From Caulobacter zeae (lineage in GTDB: Bacteria > Pseudomonadota > Alphaproteobacteria > Caulobacterales > Caulobacteraceae): a stretch of DNA of 64,000 nucleotides. Under the pieces are notes generated by a model. It was not told the origin of the DNA. It searched no databases and saw only the letters and a list, made by a program, of their open reading frames with translations. The DNA lies in NCBI RefSeq assembly GCF_002858925.1, contig NZ_PJRS01000006.1, positions 1 through 64,000 on the forward strand, given 5' to 3'. This document shows, piece by piece, positions 1 to 7,839 of the stretch (its first letter is position 1; each line of letters starts with the position of its first letter). A program made the translations under genes and the position numbers.

Positions 1-1
1 A

Positions 2-382
2 CTGCGGGTCGAATGGACGCGGCTGACCTTGCCGTCCGGCAAGTCGATCGTCCTGGACAAGCTGCCGGGCGCCGACGAGCAGGGCATGGCGGGCTTGCAG
101 GACGGTGTCGATCGCCACGGCGCTCGCCTTTTGGCCGCCGCGGGCCTTTCGACCCTGCTGGCGATGGGCGCCGAGGCTGGATCGTCGAGCGAAGAATCCG
201 ACATCGTCCGGGCCCTTCGGCGCGGCGGCGCGGAGACCACCAGTTCCGTCGGCCAGCAGATCGTCGGCAAGAGTCTGGACCTGGCCCCGACCCTGACCAT
301 CCGTCCTGGCGCGCCGCTGCGGGTGCTGCTGACCCGCGATCTCGTGCTCGAACCCTATGTCGACGAAAGGAAGACCCCATGA
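2..382 (+). CDS. trbI: TrbI/VirB10-like conjugal transfer protein, 3' end only
   Basis: This is the C-terminal ~126 residues of a TrbI/VirB10-type protein; the 5' end lies before the window. In type IV secretion systems this protein bridges inner and outer membranes of the conjugation channel. The visible part has the family's C-terminal beta-barrel pattern: a LPSGKSIVLDKLPGAD segment, a glycine/alanine-rich hydrophobic stretch that would form the outer-membrane helices, and the closing APLRVLLTRDLVLEPY strand. The stop overlaps the start of the following DUF2274 gene by 4 bases (ATGA), the arrangement usual in integrated conjugative elements of alphaproteobacteria. No other transfer genes lie downstream, so this is the end of the transfer operon. 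The family call is firm; whether the element is functional cannot be judged here. Confidence 0.85.
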   Translation: MRVEWTRLTLPSGKSIVLDKLPGADEQGMAGLQDGVDRHGARLLAAAGLSTLLAMGAEAGSSSEESDIVRALRRGGAETTSSVGQQIVGKSLDLAPTLTIRPGAPLRVLLTRDLVLEPYVDERKTP

Positions 383-609
383 GCGGCGGCAAACTGAAAC
401 TGGGCGCGCTGGAGGACGACACGCCCGTCAAGGTGACTATGGATCTGCCTGCCGGCGTCCATCGCGATCTTCTGGCCTATGCGGCGATGCTGGCCGCCCA
501 GACCGGCGGCAAGCCCGCCGAGCCTGCCCGCCTGGCGCCCAGAATGCTGGAGCGCTTCATGGCCACCGACCGGGTTTTCGTCCGGGGGCGGCGAGGGCGG
601 TCCCCCTAG
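379..609 (+). CDS. DUF2274 domain protein of conjugative elements
   Basis: A 76-residue protein that starts inside the trbI stop codon (ATGA). It has the DUF2274 pattern: a basic KLKLGALEDD start, KVTMDLPAGVHRDLLAY, then a helix ending LAPRMLERFMATDR. In known elements this small gene follows trbI and is thought to be a ribbon-helix-helix-like accessory protein of transfer operons; its exact role is unknown. The stop codon sits in a CTAG (606-609) shared with the opposing XRE gene, so the two genes end tail to tail without room for a terminator. This marks the end of the transfer operon. Confidence 0.8.
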   Translation: MSGGKLKLGALEDDTPVKVTMDLPAGVHRDLLAYAAMLAAQTGGKPAEPARLAPRMLERFMATDRVFVRGRRGRSP

Positions 610-1028
610 GCCGCCGCCCTGTCTTCGGCCGGCTCGACCAGCGTCTCCATCATGGTCAGGACTTGTTGGCGGCGATCGCAGCGCAACCCGGCCAAAAGTT
701 CGGCCAGGGCCAGGCCATCGGGCGTGGCGAGCATGGCCTGGACAGCCCGTGCGGCCTCCAATTCTTCCGGTTCGGCTGGGATTCCGGTCTCCGTCGGCGG
801 CAGGCCCTCGAAGAACCAGGCCGGTCGCGTCCGCAGAAGGCCGGCCAGATTGTACAGCATCGACGCGCTCACCCGGTTGGTCCCGCGCTTGTACTTCTGC
901 ACCTGCTGGAAGGTCAGGCCCAGGCCCTGGGCGAGTTTGACCTGGCTGATCCTCAGCAGCTTGCGGCGCAGTCGGATGCGCGCGCCGACATGCTGGTCGA
1001 CGGGGTGAAGCGGGGCTTTCAATGACAA
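606..1028 (-). CDS. XRE-family HTH transcriptional regulator
   Basis: A 140-residue protein with an N-terminal Cro/C1-type helix-turn-helix at about residues 14-70 (GARIRLRRKLLRISQVKLAQ, then LTFQQVQKYKRGTNRVSASM), followed by a helical C-terminal half that is probably for dimerisation. The layout is close to the second XRE protein at 11299-11673, and this type is common in Caulobacter and rhizobia. The start is a TTG preceded by GGAG at a good distance; a second TTG follows two codons later. It is convergent with the end of the conjugation operon, with which it shares its CTAG stop. It may regulate the element, but nothing shows its target. Confidence 0.8.
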   Translation of the reverse strand: MSLKAPLHPVDQHVGARIRLRRKLLRISQVKLAQGLGLTFQQVQKYKRGTNRVSASMLYNLAGLLRTRPAWFFEGLPPTETGIPAEPEELEAARAVQAMLATPDGLALAELLAGLRCDRRQQVLTMMETLVEPAEDRAAA

Positions 1029-1029
1029 G

Positions 1030-1205
1030 GCGGTCTCCGGCGGCGTCCAATGTGGCTAGGACACGCCAGTCGGCAAAGGTTGGTAGTTGCACGGACGAAT
1101 CTTGTCTTCGCCCCGACCGGACCGCGCGTATGGCCGCCATCAGCCGCTCGATCAGTGCTTGGCGACGACGATGTACCGACCATCGGGCGTGACGGGCAGG
1201 CTCAT
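1030..1205 (-). pseudogene. Remnant of a small conserved gene downstream of xth
   Basis: An ATG overlaps the xth stop (ATGA, 1202-1205) and opens with MSLPVTPDGRYIVV, the start I recall for a widespread alphaproteobacterial small protein of unknown function. The frame stops after 17 codons. In another frame the sequence continues as LIERLMAAIRAVRSGRR, which resembles the middle helix of the same family. The simplest reading is a gene that lost roughly its residues 15-25 together with its frame, leaving a 17-codon peptide and an untranslated tail that runs up to the XRE gene. The family match is from memory; the overlap and the frame change are visible. Confidence 0.5.
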
Positions 1206-1975
1206 CGATCCAGTACGATCCAGGCTGGCGCGTGGTCGCTGGCGCCGTCCTGGCCGCGCACCCAACGATCCACGCCAGCCTCGACAACACCGTCGGCGAG
1301 ATTGGGCGACAGCAGAAGGTGATCGATGCGCAGGCCCTTGTCCCTGGGCCAGCGCTCGCGAAGATAGGACCAGTAGGTGTAGGGCGCAGCGTCGGGGTGG
1401 AGGGCGCCAAGAGCGTCTGTCCAGCCTTGGTCGAGCAGGCGGGCGAACGCCATGCGGCTTTCGGGTCGTAGCAGGGCGTCCCCGCCGTAGGAGTGCCTGG
1501 GATAGATGTCGGCCTCGGTGGGCACGACGTTGTAGTCGCCGGCCAGCACCACGGGCGCCCCGCTCGCCAGCAGGCTTTGGGCATGAGCGATCAGCGCCTC
1601 GAACCAGGCAAGCTTGTAGTCGAACTTTGGGCCGGGAACCGGATTTCCGTTGGGCAGGTAGAGGCACCCCACCAGGACGCCGTTCACCGCCGCCTCGATA
1701 TAGCGGGCCTGGCTGGGGTCAGGATCGCCGGGCAGGGCCATGCGGGTCACGACCGGTTCGGCGTTGCGGGCCAGGATCGCCACGCCGTTCCAGGTTCGCT
1801 GTCCCTTCCAGGCCGCGCCATAGCCAAGCTGGGCTAGGGGTTCAGCCGGAAAACGACCTTGCTCGGTCTTCAACTCCTGCAGGCAGACCACGTCCGGCTC
1901 GGCCTCGGCCAGCCAGTCGATCAGGTTGTCGAGCCGGCCGACGACATTGTTGATGTTGAAGGTGGCGATCCGCAA
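1202..1975 (-). CDS. xth: Exodeoxyribonuclease III / AP endonuclease
   Basis: A 257-residue protein of the exonuclease-endonuclease-phosphatase fold, normal in length for ExoIII. It would cut DNA 5' of abasic sites and remove 3' blocking groups in base excision repair. The catalytic set is present: MRIATFNINNV start, metal-binding Glu34 (CLQELK), Asp147 and Asn149 (AGDYNVVP), and the closing Asp247-His248 (ASDHAP). It is preceded on the same strand by a DUF3606 gene 8 bases away and followed by a broken small gene that overlaps its stop, so it was probably the middle of a three-gene unit. Other paralogues are likely in the genome, so the specific xthA role is inferred. Confidence 0.92.
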   Translation of the reverse strand: MRIATFNINNVVGRLDNLIDWLAEAEPDVVCLQELKTEQGRFPAEPLAQLGYGAAWKGQRTWNGVAILARNAEPVVTRMALPGDPDPSQARYIEAAVNGVLVGCLYLPNGNPVPGPKFDYKLAWFEALIAHAQSLLASGAPVVLAGDYNVVPTEADIYPRHSYGGDALLRPESRMAFARLLDQGWTDALGALHPDAAPYTYWSYLRERWPRDKGLRIDHLLLSPNLADGVVEAGVDRWVRGQDGASDHAPAWIVLDR

Positions 1976-1983
1976 AGGTCGGC

Positions 1984-2178
1984 TCAGTCGGCCGCGCCAC
2001 GCGCGGCCCTCAGGCGCTGAGCCACCGCGTCGCTGTGGGGCCCCACGTCGATCACCGTGTTGATCACGGCCTGCTCGTCGACGCCGAGCCTTTCAGCCCA
2101 GCGCGACAGGTCCGCCGGATCGTCGATGTCGATGCGTGGCGGCGGCGTGGCCGCTGGGCGAAGCGGATCTTCGGACAT
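1984..2178 (-). CDS. DUF3606 domain small protein
   Basis: A 64-residue protein with the DUF3606 pattern: PRIDIDDPADLSRWAERLGV followed by a DEQAVINTVIDVG helix and a short basic tail. The function of the family is unknown; members are small, charged and often encoded near stress genes. I chose the ATG at 2178 because AGGAG lies six bases upstream. A TTG seven codons earlier would overlap that ribosome site. It is 8 bases upstream of xth on the same strand and is probably co-transcribed with it. Confidence 0.75.
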   Translation of the reverse strand: MSEDPLRPAATPPPRIDIDDPADLSRWAERLGVDEQAVINTVIDVGPHSDAVAQRLRAARGAAD

Positions 2179-2389
2179 GGTCGGCTCCTGGCCCTCCAAT
2201 CCCTCGCGCGACCAGACGTTCCAAGCGGGCGGTCCGGCGGGACTGTAACAATATGTTCTATGCCAGCGCTCGCATCACGGCGCGATGGGGCCTAGGGTCG
2301 CCGCATCGTCGGCCACGATTTTCCGGGCGCCGACGGCTGAGAGAGTAGGCTATCGCCCCGTGCTCCCGCCTGATGCGTGGGAGCCTCGC

Positions 2390-2695
2390 ATGCCCAGCTA
2401 TAGCTTCTATCCTTATCTCCCCAACCGTTCCTGCGTGACCTTCGTCATCGCCGATTTCGCCGGCGACGCGGGGGCGCTGGGCCATGCCCGCCTGGTTCTG
2501 TCGGAACATATCTCGGCCAGTAGCGTGGCGGTGTGGGCGGGCGAGCGGCGGGTGGGGCTCGTCGGCGCAAGCGCCGCGGCGGCCGCTGGCGGTGCGAACC
2601 CCTCGCCTTCGCAAGCACGCGGGCGGAACGTTTCGCCAGGATCGCGGATTCGTCTCCCCACAAGGAGATCCAAGACATGTCCAAGCGTGAACTGA
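2390..2695 (+). CDS. Hypothetical protein, possibly with a shifted 3' end
   Basis: The open frame from ATG 2390 encodes 101 residues. The first ~55 (MPSYSFYPYLPNRS, then VIADFAGDAGALGHARLVLSEH, SSVAVWAGERRVG) look protein-like, with an alternating strand-helix-strand pattern like small DUF6894-type proteins. The rest is low-complexity Ala then Arg/Ser-rich and runs into the start of the next gene at 2677. This suggests that the true protein ends near 2590 and that a frameshift extends it. No clear ribosome binding site is visible. Family membership is only a suggestion. Confidence 0.4.
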   Translation: MPSYSFYPYLPNRSCVTFVIADFAGDAGALGHARLVLSEHISASSVAVWAGERRVGLVGASAAAAAGGANPSPSQARGRNVSPGSRIRLPTRRSKTCPSVN

Positions 2696-2856
2696 TCGAA
2701 CCCACCCCCGGCGACAAGCGCTACGTCCGTCGCGACGACAAGGGCCAGTTTTCGGAGTCCGACGACGTGGGCCGCTCGTCCGCCGCCGACCAGCGCCAGC
2801 ATTCGAGCCATGACGCCGGCCGCGGTCAGGGCGACAAGGGCGACCGCCAATCCTGA
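2677..2856 (+). CDS. Small conserved hydrophilic protein
   Basis: A 59-residue, highly charged protein beginning MSKRELIEPTPGDKRYVRR and containing GQFSESDDVGRS and a closing GQGDKGDRQS. I recognise this pattern from many proteobacterial genomes as a conserved small hypothetical protein; no function is known to me. The ATG has a strong AAGGAG about nine bases upstream (2660-2666). It looks disordered, with no membrane segment or cysteine. It stands alone, with the decayed stretch 2857-3941 downstream. Confidence 0.75.
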   Translation: MSKRELIEPTPGDKRYVRRDDKGQFSESDDVGRSSAADQRQHSSHDAGRGQGDKGDRQS

Positions 2857-2910
2857 GGTCGGGCCATGCCATCGCGCAGCGTTTAGACGGACGGGAAGGC
2901 CGGCCCTTGG

Positions 2911-2952
2911 GCTTGCCGTCGGGGGCCAAGTAGCAGGGATTGTCCCAGTAGA
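2911..2952 (-). pseudogene. Short ku gene fragment
   Basis: Read on the minus strand this stretch encodes VYWDNPCYLAPDGK, nearly the same as IYWDNPYYLAPDGK of the intact Ku in this window (49345-49390). At DNA level ccgtcgggggcc (2916-2927) and agggattgtcccagtaga (2935-2952) also match that gene. Neither flank continues as Ku. It is a leftover of a second ku copy, or of a recombination event, inside a decayed region. Confidence 0.65.
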
Positions 2953-3010
2953 CTCGGCGATGTCGGCCGCCGCTGTCGATCGAGGCCCGCCGACAGGGAC
3001 GCGACGGTGA

Positions 3011-3184
3011 AGCGGCGATCGCGGGCGCGCCTACGCCTATCTCGGCGTGCCCGCCGATGTCGCCGATGGTCTGCGCGTGGCCTTCGCCAAAGGCGTATGT
3101 ATCAACGCCATGTCGAAGTCGAGCCAACCGCGGGCGACCATGCCGTCGATGAAAAGGCCGTCGGCCGGCGCCAGGCTGCCATAG
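3011..3184 (+). pseudogene. KTSC-domain-like fragment
   Basis: Between two stops the frame reads AYAYLGVPADVADGLRVAFAKG then VCINAM, which resembles the KTSC domain (Tyr-x-Tyr, GVP, a helix, then Ser/Ala-Lys-Gly and Phe/Ile-Asn). KTSC domains are short beta-rich modules often fused to RNA- or lysyl-tRNA-related proteins. Here there is no start with a ribosome site, and the sequence after the motif is unrelated. It is probably a fragment; the family assignment rests on one motif. Confidence 0.35.
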
Positions 3185-3213
3185 GCGGCCACTGCGGTGT
3201 CTCGGCGCCGGCG

Positions 3214-3539
3214 GGGTTGCGGATCCTGCTTGCCGAAGACCATCCGGCCAATCAGCAGACGCGCTGGAGGAGCGCGACTTTGACCTCGTGCTCATGGACA
3301 TGCAGATGCCGCGCCTTGACGCCTGCCGGCGACGCGCCTGATGCGCGCCCGGCAGAAGGCCCTGGGACAGCGCCGCACGCCCGTAATCGCCCTGACCGCC
3401 AACACCGCGCAGAGCGACGTCGCCGCGTGCCTCGCTGCGGGCGCCGATTTGCACATCGCCAAACCTTTGCGTCCTGCGGTCCTTGCTGGAGGCTATCGCG
3501 GGGTTCGCAGGCCGGCGCGGCGACCAAGTCGCCGCATAG
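3214..3539 (+). pseudogene. Frameshifted response-regulator receiver domain
   Basis: The parts of a CheY-like receiver are present in order but in different frames. LRILLAEDHPANQQ (beta1 and acidic pocket) is followed by ALEERDFDLVLMDMQMPRLD (phospho-acceptor Asp), then MRARQKALGQRRTPVIALTA and GADLHIAKPLRP (conserved Thr/Ala and Lys). A last frame change restores LLEAIAGFAGRRGDQVAA and a stop. About 30 codons are missing between the first two blocks. The sequence resembles receiver domains at the C-terminus of hybrid kinases, such as the one at 17986-19989. It cannot make a working protein. Confidence 0.75.
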
Positions 3540-3781
3540 CCCTGTGGCAGCGGCACCGAAAGGCCTGAGCTCAACGAAAAGCCGCGGGCTTGCACGGGGC
3601 CTCACCGGGCGCCTCGTGCTTCTCGAGGTCCGCTGCGGACGTCCATTTGCTGGAGTGCATCAACGTCAGTTCATAGCGTAAGGCGGCCGCAATGGAGACC
3701 TTCGGATCGGCTTATGGGGCGTTTGGAGTCTCACGCGAAAATGTCGCAGTACTGGCGATTGGCTGTTTACGCGGAGCGGCG

Positions 3782-3829
3782 GGCGATAAGACTCAATTTA
3801 AACAAATACTTGTCAACTTGCTTATCGGC
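3782..3829 (+). other. Possible histidine-kinase N-box remnant
   Basis: In one frame this AT-richer stretch reads GDKTQFKQILVNLLIG, close to the D-x-x-x-x-x-QVLxNLL start of a histidine-kinase ATP-binding domain. Nothing before or after continues the domain. With the receiver fragment 250 bases upstream it may be another piece of a lost hybrid kinase. The evidence is a single 16-residue match, so this is a hint only. No gene was found in 3540-3941. Confidence 0.2.
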
Positions 3830-3941
3830 CCCGCGCCCATTGACCTTCGCGTGCGGCGAAAAGACCAAGCTTCGGTTCAGAAGTTATTTAGCAACCTCAG
3901 CCCAGTTGACCCTGTAAAGCGCGAGAGGTCGGGGAGTTGGC

Positions 3942-5660
3942 ATGTTCAAAAAATCGAAAATTCGGGCTTTCGAGACAATGGCGGCGCTGGACCGCTCATT
4001 GGCGACTATCGAGTTTGATCCTAATGGCGTCATCCTGACTGCAAACGCCAACTTCTGCTTGTCGATGGGATATGATCTAAGCGAGATCGTTGGCCGGCAT
4101 CACAGCATTTTTGTCGAGCCGATCCATGCGGCCAGCCCAGAGTACGCGGCCTTCTGGCGCAAACTCGGGCGCGGCGAATTTGACGCACGCGAGTATCTAC
4201 GACTGGGTAAGGGCGGCGTGGAAGTGTGGATACAAGCCACCTATAATCCTATCGTCGACGCCCGAGGCCGGGTGTCGCGCATCGTCAAGATCGCCACTGT
4301 AATCACCGACGCAAAGCGCGAACGTGCCGAACAGCGGGCGAAGATGGATGCGATCGGCCGCGCTCAGGCAATTATCGAATTTACGCCGGACGGCGAGATC
4401 ATCACCGCGAACGACAATTTCCTCGATGCTCTGGGCTACACCTTGTCCGAAATCCAAGGGCGACATCACCGAATTTTTGTCGACCCGACCGATGTCCGTA
4501 GCCCCGAGTATCTCGCCTTCTGGCGTCGGCTGAAAGACGGAGAGTTCGTCGCAGCCGAGTTCAGGCGTCTGAGCAAGGACGGGGAGGAAGTCTGGATCCA
4601 GGCTTCTTACAACCCGATCTTCGATCACAACCAGCGGGTCACTAAGATCGTCAAGTTCGCAACGGTGGTGACCGGCCGAGTCAGAGCAGTCAACGAAATC
4701 GCCCAAGGCCTCGAGCATCTCGCGCAAAATAATCTGACCTACAGGATCCACGGACCGATGGATCCGCAGTTCACAAAAGTGCGCGAGGACTTCAACACGG
4801 CCATGTCGGCGCTCGACGAGGCCGTGGGCATCGTCGCTCAGGTCACACAGGCCGTGGGGGCTGGCGCCACGGAAATCTCTGTGGCGTCCGACGATCTTGC
4901 ACGGCGCAGCGAGCAGCAGGCCGCCAGCCTGGAGGAAACCGCCGCCGCGCTCGATCAGATCACCGCGACAGTCGGTCGCAGCGCCGAAGGCGCTCGTCAG
5001 GTCGCCTCAGCCGCCGCAGGTGCTCGGGTGGAGGCGGCCCGATCGGGCCAGATCGTCAGTGAGGCGGTCTTGGCTATGTCCGAGATCGAAAAATCTTCGG
5101 ATCAAATTAGCAGCATCGTTGGCGTGATCGACGAAATTGCGTTTCAAACCAACCTTCTGGCCCTCAACGCCGGTGTGGAGGCCGCGCGTGCTGGAGAGGC
5201 CGGTAAGGGCTTCGCCGTCGTCGCGCACGAAGTGCGGGCTTTAGCCCAACGTTCGGCGGAAGCGGCCAAGGAGATCAAGGTTCTCATCGCTAGCAGCACA
5301 GCGCAGGTCGAGCGAGGCGTGCGTCTGGTCGGCGATACCGGCGCAGTTCTCTCTTCAATCGTCGAGAAGGTCGGTCGCATAGACGGTCTGATTACGGAGA
5401 TCGCTCAGTCTTCACGTGAGCAGGCCACCGGGCTCTCAGAAGTGAATTCCGCCGTCAACCAGATGGATGACGTGACCCAGCGAAATGCGGCGATGGTCGA
5501 AGAGGCCACCGCTGCGGCCGCGAGTCTGCGTATGGAGGCGGCAGAGCTGTCACGGCTCGTCGCCAGGTTTGAAACGACCGCCACGACCGATGGACGGAGC
5601 TTGCAACACACTTCGGCCCTGGCAGGGCTCCCTAGAGCAATAGGCCGGTCGAACCGTTGA
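3942..5660 (+). CDS. Soluble methyl-accepting chemotaxis protein with two PAS domains
   Basis: A 572-residue cytoplasmic chemoreceptor. Two consecutive PAS domains (about residues 15-125 and 135-245) share the pattern [12 protein letters not shown] / [20 protein letters not shown] and [11 protein letters not shown], so they arose by duplication. Such PAS domains often bind flavin or haem and sense redox or oxygen. A short HAMP-like linker ([10 protein letters not shown]) leads to the signalling hairpin, whose conserved tip [20 protein letters not shown] lies near residues 395-415. No transmembrane segment is present, so it would sit in a cytoplasmic cluster and signal to CheA/CheW. GGGGAG lies just upstream of the ATG. 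It stands alone, 280 bases after the decayed region and ahead of an IS element. Confidence 0.92.
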   Translation: MFKKSKIRAFETMAALDRSLATIEFDPNGVILTANANFCLSMGYDLSEIVGRHHSIFVEPIHAASPEYAAFWRKLGRGEFDAREYLRLGKGGVEVWIQATYNPIVDARGRVSRIVKIATVITDAKRERAEQRAKMDAIGRAQAIIEFTPDGEIITANDNFLDALGYTLSEIQGRHHRIFVDPTDVRSPEYLAFWRRLKDGEFVAAEFRRLSKDGEEVWIQASYNPIFDHNQRVTKIVKFATVVTGRVRAVNEIAQGLEHLAQNNLTYRIHGPMDPQFTKVREDFNTAMSALDEAVGIVAQVTQAVGAGATEISVASDDLARRSEQQAASLEETAAALDQITATVGRSAEGARQVASAAAGARVEAARSGQIVSEAVLAMSEIEKSSDQISSIVGVIDEIAFQTNLLALNAGVEAARAGEAGKGFAVVAHEVRALAQRSAEAAKEIKVLIASSTAQVERGVRLVGDTGAVLSSIVEKVGRIDGLITEIAQSSREQATGLSEVNSAVNQMDDVTQRNAAMVEEATAAAASLRMEAAELSRLVARFETTATTDGRSLQHTSALAGLPRAIGRSNR

Positions 5661-5886
5661 GCCAGCGCACGTTTGCACGCCGCGGCTGACGCACGGCGCT
5701 GATAGCACTGGCGGGTCGATACGCTTGAAGAGCGTGCGGCGGGGGCGTTGCGCAGATACGTAGTAGTGGGGGCTTAGATCTCAGCAGCGCGGTCCGTTCG
5801 GGCGGCTCGCTGACCGCCTGTAGGCCTAGGTGTCGAAGCTATGAAGGTTGTTCACCCGTGATCTTCCCCCGAGAAAGTGGACGGGG

Positions 5887-6747
5887 TTAAGCCGCTCTGC
5901 GTTCCATCTCGGCGGGGCTGATATAGCCCAGAGCCGAATGCAGGCGACGTGAATTGTAGAAGCCCTCGATATAGCCGAACAGATCGCGCCGGGCCTCGGC
6001 GCGGGTGGCGTAGACCCGATGATGGACGCGCTCTGTCTTGAGGGTGTGGAAGAAGCTCTCCATGGGCGCGTTGTCCCAGCAGTCGCCCTTGCGGCTCATC
6101 GACGGGGTGATCCCTGACTGGGCCAGGGCCGAACGATAGGCCTCGGCGGCGTACTGGATGCCGCGATCCGAATGATGGATGAGACCGGGCGCGGGCTTTT
6201 GGCGCGCGATGGCCATGGTCAGGGCCTCCAGGGCGATCTGGGTGTGCAGGGTATCGCGCATCGACCAGCCGACGAGCTTGCGGGTGTGCATGTCGAGGAC
6301 GCCGGCCAGGTAGAGCCAGCCTTCGCCGGTCGGAATGTAAGTCAGATCGGCGAGCCAGACCTGGCCTGGGGCCGCCGCCTGAAAGTTGCGCCCCAGCCTG
6401 TTGGGCGCGATCGGATAGCCATGGCGGCTGTCGGTCGTCCTGGTGCGACGCGGCAGCGCGGCCAGGCCACGCAGGCCGGCGCAGCGCATCAACCGCTCGA
6501 CCCGCGAGCGTCCGACGCGGCGCCCATGGCCACGCAGGACGGCGTGAACGCGCGGCGATCCATAGGTTCCGCAGCTCTCGGCATGGATCAGGCGGATGTC
6601 CTCGGTCAGCGCGCGATTGGCCGCCGCCCGCCGGCTCTCGGGCCTGATCCGCCAAGCATAGTAGCCGCTGGCCGACAGACCCAGGACCCGACACATCATC
6701 CGAACCGGCCAGGCGCCGCGGTGCTCATCGACGAACCCGAACTTCAT
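5887..6747 (-). CDS. IS3-family transposase OrfB (DDE integrase)
   Basis: A 286-residue integrase-core protein. An N-terminal HTH_21-like region (SYGSPRVHA-type motif here TYGSPRVHAVLRG) is followed by the rve domain with its catalytic triad: Asp134 (VWLADLTYIP), Asp194 (IHHSDRGIQYA) and Glu230 (CWDNAPMESFF), with the downstream SRRLHSALGY box. It would be made as an OrfAB fusion by -1 frameshifting at the AAAAAAG in orfA. All catalytic residues are present. It overlaps orfA by 23 bases. Confidence 0.93.
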   Translation of the reverse strand: MKFGFVDEHRGAWPVRMMCRVLGLSASGYYAWRIRPESRRAAANRALTEDIRLIHAESCGTYGSPRVHAVLRGHGRRVGRSRVERLMRCAGLRGLAALPRRTRTTDSRHGYPIAPNRLGRNFQAAAPGQVWLADLTYIPTGEGWLYLAGVLDMHTRKLVGWSMRDTLHTQIALEALTMAIARQKPAPGLIHHSDRGIQYAAEAYRSALAQSGITPSMSRKGDCWDNAPMESFFHTLKTERVHHRVYATRAEARRDLFGYIEGFYNSRRLHSALGYISPAEMERRAA

Positions 6748-7057
6748 CGGGAGGCCGCTCCGAAGATGAGCGCGGCTTTTTTAGGATGTCGCGCTCCATC
6801 CGCAGATGGTCGTTCTCGCGACGCAGACGGGCATTCTCGGCGGCCAGATCAGACGGCGACGGGGCCGGCGCTTGCGTATGGGGCCGCCGCGCCGGCCCCG
6901 TCGCCTGCGCCCCGTACTGCATCATCCATCGTCGAAGCACCGTCTCGTGCAGGCCCAACTCCCGGGCCACCACGCCGGCCGATAGGCCGCTGCTGGCGAC
7001 ACGATCAACCGCTTCTCGTTTGAAGGTCTCCGGAAAGACCCGACGCTTCACGCTCAT
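6725..7057 (-). CDS. IS3-family transposase OrfA
   Basis: A 110-residue DNA-binding protein of the element. It begins MSVKRRVFPETFKREAV and has the usual HTH (GVVARELGLHETVLRRWM), a Pro-rich linker, and a leucine-zipper-like helix (LAAENARLRRENDHLRMERD). It runs into the ILKK codons that include the A6G slippery site used to fuse OrfA to OrfB. OrfA alone normally acts as a regulator and binds the element ends. Confidence 0.92.
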   Translation of the reverse strand: MSVKRRVFPETFKREAVDRVASSGLSAGVVARELGLHETVLRRWMMQYGAQATGPARRPHTQAPAPSPSDLAAENARLRRENDHLRMERDILKKPRSSSERPPDEVRVRR

Positions 7058-7173
7058 CAGACACTCCTCTCCAGCTTCGAAAAGCTAGCATGGGTGTCCA
7101 CTGAAACGAGGGAGGATCACCCGGGGCGGTGCTGAGAGGCTGGGGTTGCGAAGCTCCAACGTCCTAGCGCCGG

Positions 7174-7345
7174 ATGCCCCGGATGAACGTGCATGAGAAT
7201 GCGCAGCTGACCCCAGTAGATCGAGCCCTGATGATCGATCGGATCGACCAAGGCTGGTCGTTGGCCAGGGCGGCAGAGGCCTCTGGGGTCTCGCGGCGCA
7301 CGGTCGGCAAGTGGTTGCAACGGCATCGACGGGGCGGGGAGCGAA
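7174..7345 (+). pseudogene. Truncated IS481-type transposase N-terminus
   Basis: The frame opens MPRMNVHENAQLTP and continues with a helix-turn-helix (SLARAAEASGVSRRTVGKWL, then RHRRGG), the classical start of IS481-family transposases. It breaks off near residue 57, after ERRLADG. The remaining codons are only the antisense of the neighbouring XRE gene. No DDE domain follows, so this is a fragment. The sequence just upstream (about 7127-7170) may contain the element's left end. Confidence 0.65.
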
Positions 7346-7378
7346 GGCTTGCTGACGGATTTGCAATCAGTGCAGAAG

Positions 7379-7561
7379 CTAGGACTTGGCCAAGGTCTTT
7401 CGAATGGCGATCAAAGACCCTGGTCGGGCCTGGCGCCGTCCCTGCTCGAAATCGATGATGGTGCGCAAGGCGAGCCCTGCGGCGTTTGCAAGATCTTCCT
7501 CGGACCATTGCCGCGCCTGGCGCGCGGTGCGGCATTGTTGAGGTGTGATGGTCTCGCTCAT
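7379..7561 (-). pseudogene. XRE-family HTH gene, 3' truncated
   Basis: From ATG 7561 the frame encodes 60 residues with a Cro/C1 HTH: ITPQQCRTARQARQWSEEDL, then TIIDFEQGRR. Relatives usually continue after the helix IAIRKTLA with a short strand region, but here the frame stops at once, at the junction with the IS481 fragment. It was therefore probably cut by that insertion or a later deletion. The HTH itself is complete, so a short DNA-binding peptide could still be made. A TTG six codons upstream is an alternative start. Confidence 0.5.
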
Positions 7562-7632
7562 GCGACGAATCTCATCCAAAGCCGCATCGACTAAGCTGGC
7601 AATGTCGAGCGGGGCTGGGCATCGCGCTGTGG

Positions 7633-7839
7633 CTAGCCTGCGTGATCCGATAACTTTTCTGGACCTTCATCGACAAAGCCCGGCTGCGATGCCTGCGTTT
7701 TCGACGCCCCACCTCGCAGCTTCTTCGCCAGCAAGCCCTGGATCTTCGACACGAGCATCACGGCGCCAACGGTCAAAAATGCGAACGCAACCACAAAGAC
7801 GATCGTCGCGGCGAACGCCGCCACCATGAACAAGAACAT
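7633..7839 (-). CDS. Small single-span membrane protein, unknown
   Basis: A 68-residue frame with a strongly hydrophobic N-terminus (FMVAAFAATIVFVVAFAFLT, then VGAVMLV), which forms one transmembrane helix. A basic, hydrophilic tail (KIQGLLAKKLRGG) would lie in the cytoplasm. No clear ribosome binding site precedes either Met, and I know no homologue. The clean membrane segment and positive-inside tail support a real gene, but at this length chance is possible. Confidence 0.4.
   Translation of the reverse strand: MFLFMVAAFAATIVFVVAFAFLTVGAVMLVSKIQGLLAKKLRGGASKTQASQPGFVDEGPEKLSDHAG

Larger units (their letters stand above)
5859..7119 (-). mobile_element. Complete IS3-family insertion sequence
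   Basis: A 1261-base element with terminal inverted repeats: the left end starts TGATCTTCCCCCG and the right end, read inward, TGATCCTCCCTCG, followed by a shared GTGGAC. A direct repeat CCCG flanks both ends (5855-5858 and 7120-7123), a 4-base target duplication consistent with IS3-family insertion. It carries orfA and orfB on the minus strand with an A6G slippery run (6776-6782) at their overlap. All parts look intact, so it may still move. It landed next to an older truncated IS481-type gene. Confidence 0.9.

Noticed and set aside
2190..2240. GGAAC-N16-GATT before the DUF3606 gene
   Set aside because: The -10 box has two mismatches and would place the start of transcription inside the ribosome binding site.
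2258..3595. A 445-codon minus-strand frame across the decayed region
   Set aside because: Apart from the short ku match the sequence is Arg/Ser-rich and does not look like a protein, and other fragments lie on the opposite strand.
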